A DNA stretch of 64,000 nt, from assembly GCA_004380135.1 (NCBI GenBank), contig QXCR01000054.1:1-64000 (forward strand), read 5' to 3'. Positions 42,971-55,659 of this stretch are shown in pieces. Source of the stretch: Stemphylium vesicarium (taxonomy: Eukaryota > Ascomycota > Dothideomycetes > Pleosporales > Pleosporaceae). A program made the translations under genes and the position numbers. The number at the start of each line of letters is the position of its first letter. Positions within the stretch are counted from its first letter, which is position 1. Under the pieces are notes generated by a model. It ran no database searches. It worked only from the letters and a program-made list of their open reading frames with translations, and was not told the origin of the DNA.

Positions 42971-45900
42971 GGCGCCTCGTATAATGGTCTTGACAGAGTG
43001 TTGAGAGTCGGTGACGAGGACGTGAAGACATGATGGAAGGCGACCGAACTCTGGTGGCTTGGTCAGTCATAGGCGCCACGCATGAATGGGGAAGGCGGTA
43101 ATCGAGGACGACGAGTCACAGCTATCGACAATGTCCCGACCCCCACAGTCACCCCTCGTTCCCCATAGGTTCGTCCCATCATAGACCCGCTGATGCGCGA
43201 AAGTGCATCTAGTTATCCGCTTTGACTGCAGACGCTTCAAAAACACCCAACTTTCGTTCTAGAGCTGGTTCACCGAGGTGTGATGTGGATTTAGACGATA
43301 TCTTCATAATGACGTTTGTTGCCCCGCGCGAGTGCACTTCGCTAGTAAGCGACAACCTTGGGAGGTACTCCGGGTCCTGGGCTTTAGAATTTGGTCCTTC
43401 TGCAACCGAAGCTTGTACTATGTAAATAACATAAGGGAAGAAACGAAATTTCTAGAACCACAGATTTAGTGAGCCAGTATCCTGTGCGTATACTCTCTGC
43501 AGCCAGTTTCGGGGGTCGCTCTTCACTCGAACTCGTTTTCTAATCGACAGACCGACGGCGAGTTTTCATTGTAGGGGTAAAACATCAACCCAGGATATCA
43601 ATGCGACATTACACTCACATCGCTATTCAGATTGCAACTTTAATTACGGTATAATTTCCGTTTGAACATGTCGTATTCGGTGGGCGCTCGTGTCGAAGCC
43701 TCGACGTGTCAGGATCAAACGCCACAACTAGATTTACGTTCTGCTCTAACCGCATGTCAAGCTCCGGCTAAGCTTCGGATGAGCTGCGATGTGAAAGAGA
43801 GCAACCAACCGGGCCTTTTCTCGACGATAACAAGCCAAATATACCCTTCCAGCTTTCTTTTTTGCCAAGGGACCGAGATCACAATTCGGGTCTTCCAACG
43901 GCTTCATGTCCCTAGCAAGTGGTCTGATGCTGATGTAGTGATCGACTGGCCTTTTCCTTCTAGATCTCCATATCGTCATAACACGCCGTTCATGCGAATT
44001 TGCTCCACAACTACCCTGCGGTGTATGCTTGGGGTAGTCGAGACAAAGTTTGGAAACGCTCTGTTCAGTGCACCATGCATGAAGGAGGGTTACCATACCG
44101 ATCAACGGCTGAAGGTGATGGATGTCGTACAGGACGAAGCGATAACGGCAGAGATGTGGCTCAAACACATCTCGCGTATGCCCTGTCAACGGGCCAACGG
44201 TTCGCACCTACAAGGAACACTTGACGGTACTGCTGCAAGCCAGGCGACAAGCCATGGTGATAGTTCAGTAGGGTGGGCGTCTTAGTTTGCAGCTATTCCG
44301 GACTCGGGAGAGACATGCAGGTATCACTATTTGGTCGGCGACTCCATGCAAGCAAGCTTCTGAGCTACGAGGCGAGACCGAGATGCCGCTCATGGTTTCC
44401 ACAGCTCGCCCTCCAGCAATTACGCTAGTCGGCCGTTTTCATTGGCGGGCCGCGGCATCCCTCAGGCCGTGAAACGGCGTCCAGGCGCCGCTCTCGCACA
44501 CAACACCACAGACTGCCACATCGCTTGTCCATCTCCAAACCCTATTCTTCATCACACAGCGCAGCCGAGGCCGTCACCCCGGCCTGTCAGTCACACGTCT
44601 GCATCCGGGGATCGCGGATAATAAGCTAGGATCTTCGTTGTGGTACACGCAGAGCAGCATACTCATCACAACAGCTGTCAGCGATAATATGTGAACTCTC
44701 TTTACGAACTACAACAGGCGTGCACCAACTTTGCGTCATGTGTGTGTGGACCCATGGCGCACCCGGTCAGCGACCACTAGGCCGGGTCGAAGAAAAATGG
44801 TGATGCAGTGTTTCACAATAACTAGCATGACTCGCAGCTCGCTCGCCATCCAAGCCTGGAACAAGGCAACCGACGCGGCGTTAGAAATGATCCTGATGTG
44901 ATGAAGCTCTTTCTCCAAAGAGCTGAGACGTGGCGTCCAGCCGCCCATGAATCTTGCACCAACCGACGGAATATCCCATTACGGTGGATCTGCCTCAGGG
45001 GCCCGACAAGTGGAAAGCGGTGCGGCGGCAGGACAAGCGCAGGGTTTCGGCCTCACCACGCCGAACTAGAGCTTCTAATCTTCTTACAAAAGCATTACAT
45101 GATGCTGCCGAGCGACCCCAAAACCTTAAATAATTCGAGTTTTTTTCTTCTTTGCCCCAGGGAGTTGGGTGTTCATCTGCTTGGGCCCCCGGAAGCGGCG
45201 GAGTCTTTTCTGGACGATGCTGTGTGGATGGTCGCGTGAGTCCTAGGGGCTATCATGTATACCCCATGTAGACCATCCCTAGCACACAAAAACCACTGTT
45301 CAGAGCACATTACCCGCGTTTCAGGCTTGCCACGAGGAGACGCAGCGTGCGCACGGATCCAGTGCAAATCTCCCGCTCAACGCGCCCCCGCGGGAGCGCG
45401 CGTATAGCAGACGACCATCATTCGGCTAAAAGGGAGAGTCGAGAACGTGACCTAAGCGCGCTGTGTCACCACAACGACATCTGCCTTGATGCCCAAAGGA
45501 CACGACGACGGCCGAAGACATGACCGTCGCCGACCTCCTTGTTTGAGAGACGCGATGTCTTAGGGCATATGGGACCTTAGGTGCCTGACAGTATAGGTTT
45601 CCACACCATTCGCCTCGACCTAAGTGGATGGTCTTTGCGACCGGGTTTCAGGCAAAGGTTCGCTCACGAGAGAATTATAGCCATGGGGGCGGTATCACTT
45701 ACGATGGCGCATTGCGCGGTATCTACACGGGCGGGCGCTTCGCGGCGGTCCTCTCCACAAGTTACGACAGCCCAGACAGTCAGACAGCCTTGAGAATGAA
45801 TGCTCATCAATCTCGGCACGGCCGATAGAACACGATAGACCAGGGAGTACCCTTGACTTACCGGATTACCGCCCAAAAACAAAACTCCAAAAAAATCCAT

Positions 45901-46780
45901 CACTTTGTGTTCCCTGATGCATGGCGCCGTGTGTGGTCCATGCCTGGCTTCCCATCACAGATCGGCGTGGGGTGCTAAATGACGGTAATTAGGAATACCA
46001 AATGGCTGATATAGGGCGGGGCGGGACGGCATGAATGTAGACTATTGAGCGGCACATGAACTGTTGCAAGCGAGCGAGTCTAGTTTACCAACGCCTACCA
46101 TACACTAGGTACCTCCGTCATTGTCCAAAGTGTGTGGGCCATCGCTTATAAGATTTGGAAATTGATATGCTGTGGAACTTTGTCTAGAGTGGAGCGTCGG
46201 GCTGGGAGTTGAGCATATGGTGGAGATTCATGGCTTATTGTGACGCGTTGCTTGGATGTCCGAAAAAAGTAAGGAAAAGAAGGTATCGTGTCTCGGAAGG
46301 AGGATTGCATACCCGCGCTTGGACTTGCATCGCCTTAGGATGGATGGGGTCACTGCATTGCGTTGCGTCAGAGCATCACCGCTCTTTTGCATCGTGTGGA
46401 GAAGTCCTGCATGTAGTCAGATTGACCATGCTCGGTTTTCGCTAGATTGTGCTGAAAGCAGTCTGACAGTGCATATGTGGTGAAATTCCATGCTGATCGC
46501 ACATGCAGTGCGATAACGGAGAATAACGCTGTGGAACCATCTACTCCGCTTCAAACCTACTCCTTCTCCTATCAAAAAAGCGATGTGACAGCTGGGGCAA
46601 ATACGAGGAAATACAGAGCACCGCACACAGAAATCTACCCCAGACACACCCATCTGCCCGCCGTGCCACATCGCTTGCCCATCAAGTGTTGCACAGCCTG
46701 ATGCCGGTAAACCTTCCTTCAAACCATTGACTGACCCCTACTACTCCACCTTCCCTCATATCCCGCACTATTCTCTTCGC
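42971..46780. other. Gene-poor block of 3.8 kb
   Basis: No coding frame that I trust. The longest (plus strand 43662-44285, 207 codons) has an equally open opposite-strand frame and no recognisable motif. No terminal repeats, transposase or tRNA are seen. GC content looks close to that of the neighbours rather than the AT-rich character of strongly RIPped DNA. Confidence 0.35.
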
Positions 46781-48778
46781 CTAAGCCGGTCCCCGCCCTA
46801 GCATCGCCCTAACTCCCTTTTTCGCGAATTCGCGCGGCCCACCGGCGCCGCGGGCTACCTGCTCACTGGGAGCGGTAAAAGTGCTTTGGCCACGCACCTG
46901 GTTACCATAGCTCTCGTCGTCATATACGACCGAGTTATTGGCAGCAATGATGTTCCTGCGGTATAGCTCCTGGTATAGCGGTGCCTCTTGCCTGGATTGC
47001 CCGGTGGTGCTCGTGCCATCCTGGGCTACGGTCACAGTATGCCCGCCGACGAGGCCGCTGAGCGTGAGATGCTGCTCTGTAGTACCGGAGCCGTATGATT
47101 TCTTTTGAGCGGGGACGGAAAGGTAGGATGCTGTGCCATTCTGTGAGCTGTTCACGTCCGAACCAATGAAGGTGTAGTAGTTGCTGGGCGACGTTGGTGG
47201 TAGGCGAGTGTAATCAAAGGTTTTCCAGTCGTTCGGGAAGGCCAAGTCGCCTATCTGCTGCACCCGTTTTCCCCGCTCCATACTTGCGTCGATGGTAACG
47301 TTGCCATTTGGCGGGGCGTTGTAGGATGATTTGACCCAGAGAGGGTACTCGAAACTCTTGGAATAGCCTATGTAAGCAGCCTGTGTACCGGTAGTTGATT
47401 GCCGTACAACCTGATCATTGCCCTCGTTACTAAGGGTTCCGATGTTGGAGAACGTAAGGTCCTGCTTCCATGTGACCGCCTTTGGTCCCGTGTCTGTTTG
47501 AAAGACCGATTCGATGTATACACTGCGAGTTACTTGGATAGAGTAATCCAGGGATGCCACAGCACTGCTGTTCGTGCCACCGCTTGTTGCAGAATGCAGT
47601 ACCATGGAGACGCTTGAGCCTGACTCGGGACTTGATCCAGCGATGACATTATCATTTGCGTCGAGCCATACGAAGACTTTGCCGGTGACGACCCAGTTCG
47701 ATCCGATAGCAGTTGTGAAACTGCCAGTGCCGCTTCCATCGTCATCGATGCCGATGACCTCGATCTCGAACGTGTGTGGTTCACCGTCGTTGAGCATTGG
47801 TATGAATGGCGTGATGTCGATTTCGTCTTCTTGTAGGTCAAATGCATCGATGCCTACAACAGGTCGCCAAAACCCTGGAACAACACCCCCAGTAAATATC
47901 ACAGGGAAGGGCCAGGCAACTCCAGCCAATTGACCGTCGATCAGAAGTCGAAGCTCCCGGAAGGCTGAGTGGCCATATAACGTCGTTTCGTTACCAAAGA
48001 CCGTAGTGTCGGACGTCAGTACGTTGCTCCACCAGAACTCTTCAGCAGCCTGCCCACACGCTGCAATAGTGAACACCGCTTTCTTAGCGTTTTGTGGAAG
48101 GGTGATAGTGTCCATTGCTCGAGTCTCTGGCACAGTGAATGCGCTGGAGGAGTCATCAGCTGATCTTCGGGCGGAGATTGGGATGACGACATCTGCAGGC
48201 TGGATGGCATCTTCATCGGTGAAGAAGGTCGCAGTCAGCATTGTATTCCAGGATCCAGTGTACGTGTCATCGATCAAGTTTCCTAGATCGAAGATGATTT
48301 TCTGCGGCTGCTTGAACAGGGACAGGTGACTACTCATGTCTTTGACATAGCTCCACATGATGCCGTTCTGTGTTGGCTCTGCGGTCGAAGTGCGGAAGAC
48401 TTCGGTGTCATCAAGGAACATCAGACCCAGCCTGTCAAATTGACGACCAGCCGAGGTGACTGTAAAGTTGAATGTGACCCTATTGAAGCTGCAGTTTGGT
48501 GGTTCGTAATCACCGACAAATGGCTGACCGTAAGAATAGGCAAAGGTGTGCACCATTAGAGTTTCTTGGCATCCACTGACCGGACTAAGGACTGGCGGCG
48601 TAACCTGCAGGCACTGGAGTAGGGAGGACTCGTTCGTGGCACGGTTTCTCAGTGAATGAGTATGGTCATGAGGCTCCGTCGGGGCGATCAGGAAAGCGGA
48701 AGTGGATTGAGACAGCGTGATTAGCATTAAAAGCATTGTTATGAGATGCGAGCAGGGCGCTGCTCGCCCAAGCGACAT
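46781..48778 (-). CDS. Peptide-N4-(N-acetyl-beta-glucosaminyl)asparagine amidase A-like (PNGase A)
   Basis: Single exon, 665 residues from the ATG at 48778. A signal or anchor is at residues 13-31 (TMLLMLITLSQSTSAFLIA). The PNGase A-type body follows: LQVTPPVLSPV, YEPPNCSFNRVTFNFTVTSAGRQFDRLGLMFLDDTEVFRTST, EPTQNGIMWSYVKDMSSHL, FDLGNLIDDTYTGSWN and LRLLIDGQLAGVAWPFPVIFTGGVVPGFWRP. NWVVTGKVFVWLD and LDYSIQVTRSVYIES are also typical. This family removes N-glycans, or in fungi may process glycoproteins in the secretory route. The frame stays open upstream to 49033, but that extension lacks a signal-like sequence ahead of the hydrophobic run, so I placed the start at 48778. An N-terminally extended protein is an alternative. 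Confidence 0.85.
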   Translation of the reverse strand: MSLGRAAPCSHLITMLLMLITLSQSTSAFLIAPTEPHDHTHSLRNRATNESSLLQCLQVTPPVLSPVSGCQETLMVHTFAYSYGQPFVGDYEPPNCSFNRVTFNFTVTSAGRQFDRLGLMFLDDTEVFRTSTAEPTQNGIMWSYVKDMSSHLSLFKQPQKIIFDLGNLIDDTYTGSWNTMLTATFFTDEDAIQPADVVIPISARRSADDSSSAFTVPETRAMDTITLPQNAKKAVFTIAACGQAAEEFWWSNVLTSDTTVFGNETTLYGHSAFRELRLLIDGQLAGVAWPFPVIFTGGVVPGFWRPVVGIDAFDLQEDEIDITPFIPMLNDGEPHTFEIEVIGIDDDGSGTGSFTTAIGSNWVVTGKVFVWLDANDNVIAGSSPESGSSVSMVLHSATSGGTNSSAVASLDYSIQVTRSVYIESVFQTDTGPKAVTWKQDLTFSNIGTLSNEGNDQVVRQSTTGTQAAYIGYSKSFEYPLWVKSSYNAPPNGNVTIDASMERGKRVQQIGDLAFPNDWKTFDYTRLPPTSPSNYYTFIGSDVNSSQNGTASYLSVPAQKKSYGSGTTEQHLTLSGLVGGHTVTVAQDGTSTTGQSRQEAPLYQELYRRNIIAANNSVVYDDESYGNQVRGQSTFTAPSEQVARGAGGPREFAKKGVRAMLGRGPA

Positions 48779-49231
48779 TGGCTTGCTGAAATCTAACCAT
48801 CCACCATGACTCCTTCCAAAGACTCCATCGCTCTTGTGATTGCGATCACACATGTCCCGTACCATTTTGGGAACCGGCCAGTAGTGGGGTGACGGACAGA
48901 ACGCCATAAACTCCGTAATCAGAGGTATCTTGCGAAAAAGGTCCCGATATTTTGGTGCGCCGTTGAAACTCCGAGTAAGAAAGGCAGTGTCGATGTACGA
49001 CTGGCGTCTAGCGTAAGTCAGTACACCGAGCATTGACAACAGGAAGTTGTTGTGTACCTCGTCAATCGAGCGGGGGAACTATAAGCCCCTTCGAGAAGTA
49101 AAGGATGATTGCTCGATAAGAAAATTGTTGTACGACGGAATGAGATGACGAGTCCGGGGCGTGGCGCAGTATAGTGTTTAGTGTCGGCTTGTTGTGATTC
49201 CGTCGCGTCCGAAAAAGAATGGTGGTCCTGG
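48779..49231. other. Spacer between the PNGase A-like gene and a small gene
   Basis: The open frame continues upstream of the chosen PNGase A start to 49033; beyond this there is only the 3' flank of the small gene. Confidence 0.3.
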
Positions 49232-49516
49232 TTATTGACCGCCCTTGTGATTGTCCCAGAAGCGTTTAGTGGCGTTTCGGACTATTTCGTTGTCGCCGAA
49301 GCGCGTGCGATAGTAGTTCAGAAGGGCAAATTCGTCTGATGGAAGGATGTAGGCCTGGGGTTGGGCGTTGAGTTTTGACCAAACTTCGGCAAGACGTTTT
49401 TCCAGGAATTGAGCGAGTCGTTGGTCGACACCGCCTTCGCTGTTCTGGGCGACGTGGACAGCCTGGCCCAGAGAGAGGTAGCCGTGGCCAGCTATATATT
49501 CAGTGTTACCACCCAT
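49232..49516 (-). CDS. Small conserved-looking protein of unknown function
   Basis: Single exon, 94 residues, ATG at 49516. The sequence is soluble and helical: YIAGHGYLSLGQAVHVAQN, then VDQRLAQFLEKRLAEVWSKL, YILPSDEFALLNYYRTRFGD and IVRNATKRFWDNH. There is no signal peptide and no Cys. The regular helix spacing and the spread of charged residues make it look like a real protein and not a random frame. I think similar small hypothetical proteins exist in other ascomycetes, but I cannot name a family. Its role is unknown. Confidence 0.5.
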   Translation of the reverse strand: MGGNTEYIAGHGYLSLGQAVHVAQNSEGGVDQRLAQFLEKRLAEVWSKLNAQPQAYILPSDEFALLNYYRTRFGDNEIVRNATKRFWDNHKGGQ

Positions 49517-52170
49517 GTCGTCGGATAATGCAAGAGTAGATTGGTTGAGGTTAGGCTAAACGAGAGAGGAAGGAGCAAAAGCTGGTAGTAGTGTCGACAA
49601 GATAAGGAGCGTGGAGGTCAAAAGGTTAACCAAGAAGAAGGCGACGGGTAGTGTGACACGGTGCAGGCAAGGTGAGGAAGTAGTGCGGGCAGTGGAATAT
49701 ATACCAAAGCATATTAATAGGTAAGTTGAGAATGAGACGAACCCACGTGGAGGAACAGGCAGATCCTGAACAAGAGCTCATGCAGCTACGCCAGGTAAGA
49801 GCCCTAGTCGAAGCCTCAAACAGTTGGCTCCGGGAGCGTGCCGTTTTGGGCGCTGTCAAGCTGTGAAGCGAAGGAATGGGTGTAACACCAAAGCGCAGTA
49901 TGATGGCGCCGAATAATGTGAGAAGCAAGCAGGGGCCCCGGCCGGCAGGGAAGTCACAAACGGCGCCGAGCAGAGAGCAGGGGCAGGGCGATCAACTCCA
50001 GAGTCCAGCCGAGCTAGCAGGGGACAGGCACCTGGGCACGACGCTGCGCCGTTCGAAGAGGAGCCCTTGTCCGATGCCTTGGGACGTCGGTGGGCAGAGG
50101 AACCGCTCGTGATGAGGGGCCAATCAAGGGCTGGCGCGGCTGCAAGAAGACGACGTTAAGGCCAGGTAACTGAATAATGGTCGCCATCACTCGTCAGCTC
50201 AGCACCCAAAGCTCAAACTTTGAGACTGGTGCGGTTGCAGGGTTGTGGGCACGCCGAAAACTCTAAAGGATCTCGTTGCAAACTTTGGCAGGGCGTCGCA
50301 GTCAGGGCGCCGAGCCGTGCTGGAGGAATTTCCGACAAAGTTCGTGAACGAGAAGGGGCGAGCCGTGTGATGACAGGAGGGTGGACGGCGGCGGAGCAGA
50401 CGTCAGAGCGGCCATGCGGTCGCGAGGTGCGAGCGATGCCGTGATGCACTTCGGCAGTGGGAGTGGCGCCGGGAATTGCAGCACGCGTCGTCAGGCATCG
50501 TGATGGCGAGCGGCGACGAGTCGCCGACTGCAGCAGAGCAGAGGGCAGCGCTCCTCCATGTGTGGAACCTTGTCAGATCGAATCAGGCTAATGTAAGACG
50601 TTGGAGCGTGTTAGAGGCCGGCTGCGTCCGCACAATTCCAACGCCCTTCACCACTCCGATGCTTCTCGTCGTGTCCTTACTCGCACACACACGACCCCAC
50701 GCGTGGCGCGGCGGCCGGATGATAACAAGTGGTCCAAAGGGCCACAGGTTGTGAAACGGTCGTGTTGAATGACTTTCTGCAATGGGGCCCTCTCCTGTTC
50801 CACAACGGCGCTATCGGTACCAGTGAACGGGTTCGCATACAGAGGTGAGTTGGATCCGCACGGTTGATAATAAAGCTACGCGTGCTGCCCCGCATTTTAG
50901 AATTCACCATATACAATACTACCGCCTCTCTGAGCACTTGGGGACGGCACGCGATCGTCCAAGCTGGCGCAATAATCAAATCTATTGTGACAGAGGGCGC
51001 CAGCAGCCAGCGCCACACCTCAGGCCGCGCTCAAGCGCCTCCGGAAGGGCGACTGACCGGCACCCTGGCACCCTGGCATCCCATCACAGTGATGTTCGTA
51101 ACCGAGCGAGGGTGAAGGATTCGAACGTGCAACGCATGCATCGTGTGCTGCCCACGTTCCGTCCGCAAGGAGGCGTGCGGTATGCGCCTAGGCCTATTCC
51201 GACATGGGCTGCAACAGATGTTTGCAGGAAACACGCTTCGAGACTTCCCAAGGAAGCTCTTGACCATGGTTGGGCTAATGCATGCTGACGCTTCTGTCAG
51301 GCTGCTCTGTGCGAAGCTGCGCGTGATAGCCTCCCCAGCACCCGGTCACCCTGCCCTTGGATCATGGTAGTAACGTCGCAGCTAGATGGCCAGGAACATG
51401 CGCGTCAAGAGCAACGAGCCGTCACGGCGGTTCCCCAGAGGCGGTACGCGTCCAGGAGATTTGAGACGAGTTGGGCAAAGACAGACGAAACGGTCTTGGA
51501 TCAAGACGTCGCTTCCACGTCCTCTGCCTCACGCCACCAGGGAACCTCGCCATGAACTCTCGTCAGGATCCGACACGCGGTTCAGACAGGTTCAGATCGC
51601 CGGTCAGTGCGACTCAATGGTGAAGTGCCGAACATGGCGGTGTCACGGGGCACAAGCACAAGGCTTGTAACAATGCCCATCTTTCTGCGGGTAGCGACTC
51701 GGTATACTTTGGCTCCAATCGCTGACGGAAGGTGTTGCGTATCTGTCTTCGAGACGAGGACATGCCGATAGTACCTGCAAACCATAATGCCCTATAGTAG
51801 TGAAGCACAGCGGCGGATGCCTTGCAGCCAATAGCCACCTGACTGCACACCCCACCATGGGTAAATCCGACTCTCAAACAATTGTGCCCATCGACTATGT
51901 CGCTCTGGAAGTATGTAACCGCGACGGACACAACGCCATGTCTCTTCGTGCGGCGGCGACCAGAGGTGTCTCGGAGGCGGCAATACTGTTTCTCCGGCCC
52001 TGGACCCTGGCTAAGGAATCATAGGCAACCGTGACGCTGCATCGACGTTGGCTTTGGCGAGAACTTCTGGAACAACGCGCTGTGACTGAGTCTGAGTCGA
52101 CTGACGCACCACCTGAGTAGTCGTCACCTCGCTTCGAACTTTGCCATTCTCAAACCCAAACCTGCATGCA
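49517..52170. other. Gene-poor block of 2.65 kb
   Basis: Frames of 60-150 codons occur on both strands but none has recognisable motifs. A GATTCGAAC near 51117-51125 is not part of a folding tRNA. No repeat boundary is seen. Confidence 0.35.
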
Positions 52171-52985
52171 ATGAAGCCGCGAGTCGCACGCATCGGGACC
52201 GACCTGCTTTTTTTCGGGAGTGCCACAAGAAGCTCCGCAGGGGGACCGGCACCGCCCTTCTTGCGCAACTTCTTCACTTCCACGCCGCCCTCGGCCCGGT
52301 CAAAACCAGTGAATAGAACACTAGAGCAAAGTGCCCTCCTCTTTTTCCGCTACCAACGCTCCGCCCTTGGCCGCCGCTTCCGCTCTCTTCGCCTCAAGAG
52401 TGACAAGCCAAACGTCCAGTCGCACAACCCCACACCACACCTAGGCAGTCCAGAGCCGGCACCTTCAGTATCACAGCGGCTGAAGAAGCTGTCTCGAGAA
52501 TATGGCTGGACAGCGCTCGCGGTATACCTCGGACTGTCACTCATCGATTTCCCCATCTGCTTCATAGCCGTACGTCTACTCGGTACCGATCGGATCGGCC
52601 ACTATGAGGAGGTTCTGAAGAATGCCCTCTGGAGCGTAGTCCGCGTAGTTATGCCCAATGCGGGCAAAAAGCCAGCTGAGGAGGGTGCAGACGAAGACAT
52701 CGCCGAGGCCACTGCCAGAGAAGGCTATGTAGAAGCCGGGAGGGCCGTGGGACACAATGGTGGGGCAGATGCATGTACGCAAACTCTCTCCCTTCCAACA
52801 TCCGCTCGTTGCTGACAACGCCTACAGCCATTTGGACCCAGCTCGGGCTGGCATATCTTGTTCACAAATCCCTCATCTTCTTCCGCGTACCGCTCACGGC
52901 TGCCGTGCTTCCCAAGGTCGTCAAGACCCTCAGGAGTTGGGGATACAACATCGGAAAGAAGACACCCAAGACCCCACCTGTATAA
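52171..52985 (+). CDS. DUF1279/FAM210-like mitochondrial membrane protein (yeast Nat2-like)
   Basis: Two exons, 52171-52774 and 52828-52985, joined at GTACGC...CTACAG (53 nt, phase 1), give 253 residues. The first 60 residues are Arg/Ser-rich, as in a mitochondrial targeting peptide. The DUF1279 core starts at about residue 108 with QRLKKLSREYGWTALAVYLGLSLIDFPICF and includes HYEEVLKNALWSVVRVVMP. After the junction IWTQLGLAYLVHKSLIFFRVPL and LPKVVKTLRSWGYNIGKK complete the domain. The first and last helices are hydrophobic. In yeast the family includes Nat2; animal FAM210 proteins act in mitochondrial translation. The biochemical role here is unknown. A Glu/Ala-rich insertion sits just before the intron. 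Confidence 0.85.
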
Positions 52986-55659
52986 ATCTTGGGGGTGACC
53001 GAGAAGTCGACTGTCTTACTGCCATCACCACTTTCACACGGGGGTCATCTCGAGGGCTCCTACCTGTAAATTCTAATGCATTCACGACTCTGTAACAATA
53101 TATACGTGTAAGATTTGGATGTAAGACGAGCAGTTCAACTACAATCATTTCCAGCGCGCCACAAGTGTGGCGCCCTCTATCTTGATCGCACTGCTGTTGC
53201 TCAACACTTGACACTGCGTTTTGATAAAACGCCGTCTTCGTACATGTCAAAGTTAATTGTATTTGAAGCATCACCCCTCCCCCACGATCTCATTGGTGGC
53301 GGAGCCTTGCTTCGAGAAGCACACGGGAGCGTTTCAGTCCTCCCCCACCATCGCTCGCCAAAACTTGTCAGCTTAGACAGCTAGTGAAAGCCACTCCCCA
53401 CAACTCTATTAGGAAACCTAGCGCAGTCGGTCTCCTGTTGGAAACGTTGTCACAAGAACATGCTCGTCGGCAAATCAGCGGCTTGGTGGGATTCTTGCTG
53501 CGCCAAGCTAGGTTCTTGCCTGAACAGACAACCAAGGTTGGCGACGCTAACACCATGCATGACATACACGTCCGGACCGCAGATAAACCTAATCTTGACA
53601 TCAGATTACTTCAATCACGTTGCTTTCGCAGCGCCTGGGTTACGGAAAGGCTGATTCCGGGTCGCCGAATTCAACCCTGCACACCCGAGGCAGGCGCACA
53701 CATTCTTTGAACATGGGCTTACCCGGGCTGCGGTCTCATATCCGCAAACCTTCCCCAAACTTGTGGAACTTTCGTCACAAGGCCCATGTCTTTCGGATCC
53801 AGGACTTACCCAGTTCCACTTCGCGGTCTTCCACTCGCGTATCGGGCCTTTTCGTGTCGAAACCTTCCTTGTCCTCGGGTCCTTCCTTACACCTTGAACG
53901 CACTCGCTTGCCCAATTCGTACCCTGAAGCCGTTCACACCGATCAACATTGAATACCTTAGGCTCGGAGCAAATGTTCTTGAAACCCTGCAGCGTTCGAT
54001 CGATAAAGTATGTGCTGCCAGAGCAGAAGATGGTTGCCTCCTAACCCCGAGTGCCGCCATCACCCTATTGTTGTGTGAGAAAGTTTGCGCTACATCACTG
54101 TACGCGTAGCCCATGCTTACCTCGGCAAAAGGTCGGTCGGCGTTGGAGAACGCACATGGCGCTCTAGGTAAGGCCGGGTCACTCTAATACAGCAGTACTC
54201 CGAGCGCTTGTTCCCGTCCCAATGAACCTTGGAGGTGATTGATCGTGATCCCTCTTGCCGCCACCTTGGAAATAGCGGCAGCACGTAACCGATGAAACGC
54301 CAACGGCAATCCTCGTCCATCTTCACGAGCATGACCGTAGCTTCACTCTCTGCCGTCAACCCTGAATCATGTCTCGTCGGCGGACCTGCATTTGCGGATG
54401 AACTGTCGGTGGCATACGCAAGATCTGCAGGTCATCATACATGCGGACGGCATGACAGCATTGACAGGGTGTCAAAAGCTTGACGCTACGAGGATGATGG
54501 AGCATCCCGGAACGGTGAATACCGCTTTGCTCGTTCAATGTCAGCTCCAAAACCCTTATCAATAAATTGGCAGGGTTGACTCCCCTGGTGAAAATATCAA
54601 TCGATGTCGGATTCGGGTTCGACATGCAGGTGAGATGTCGCCATGCCGTTTTGTTAGGGGCTATCCTTCCAGATACAAGAATATCACATCTGGGCTCATC
54701 TGCCTTCTCAATGCGCGGCATAGGCGCATAATACCAGGGTCTTGGGTAATCACGCGTCTGGAGACAAACGCAGGGACTATGCAGGAGCAACAACATCATC
54801 ACTATCACGCTGCGGTCTGCGTCTCCTAGCACAGTTCTTGTAACCAACCGTTGCCGAATGCACATCTCATGAGATTATCAAACCGGCTATATCCTGGCAA
54901 GTATGAAGTAGCTTGGACATCATTCACAGGCCATATCATGCTCATTCAATGAAAGCACATTGGCAGCCACGGGTATGTACGAACGCAATGAGACCTGAGT
55001 AGCCATTTGAAATGAGGCAGCCAGGTCAATTAAACGCTCACGGTGTCGTTCTTGGAACATTCTTAGAGGGCTTATATCGAAGGTGGGACTTTTCGAATAA
55101 GCGTGACAAATTGGTTCCTGTGTCTACGTAATGACCTCTCCGTGCGAACACCAGCGCAAGCGGGGTATGATCGCTGAGAAAACCCGTCTCATGGCCCATA
55201 GGCCGTAGCATGAAGGTTCCCGTTAAGCGCGTTCGGACGGAACTGCGCGGAATAGATGTCTAATTGGCAGGTGGCACTCCAGGAATGCTGAAGCCTATTG
55301 CGTTCAACAGTCAATGTGAATCTGTTCGTTTGGCGAAAGAAGATTGCGTGACATCGTCGTTGCGTTGCGAATGGAGGGTGAAAGGTTGCTGGAATAGATG
55401 AGAGAAAACTTTCTAGCTGTAGCGAATTTCACGGATCACGCTTGCACGTGTTGGCACTAAACCCTTTCCAGCATCCCTGCACATCCCCTAACCCCTTCTA
55501 TCACCTGTCGACGGCCGCATCAACCACCGAGCATACCTACGAAGACCATAACCCTGATAATGTCGCCCTTTCCTTGTACAAGTGTGCGAGAAGTTACCCA
55601 ACAATAAAGATAATAATGTTCCATCTCAAGCAAGAGACACAATCGCACAACGGCATACA
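52986..55659. other. Gene-poor block of 2.67 kb
   Basis: No frame shows a recognisable domain. The minus-strand frame at 54356-54865 (169 codons) has a hydrophobic start but no other protein-like feature, so it is not called. The last 200 nt are the presumed promoter of the deacetylase gene. Confidence 0.35.

Noticed and set aside
43662..44285. 207-codon plus-strand frame as a gene
   Set aside because: No domain or motif, no promoter context, and an opposite-strand frame of 153 codons overlaps it.
51105..51135. GGATTCGAAC as a tRNA T-arm
   Set aside because: The flanking bases do not pair as a T stem on either strand, and no acceptor or anticodon stem can be built.
54356..54865. Minus-strand 169-codon frame with hydrophobic start as a secreted protein
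   Set aside because: The hydrophobic run is broken by charges and the rest lacks any protein-like pattern.
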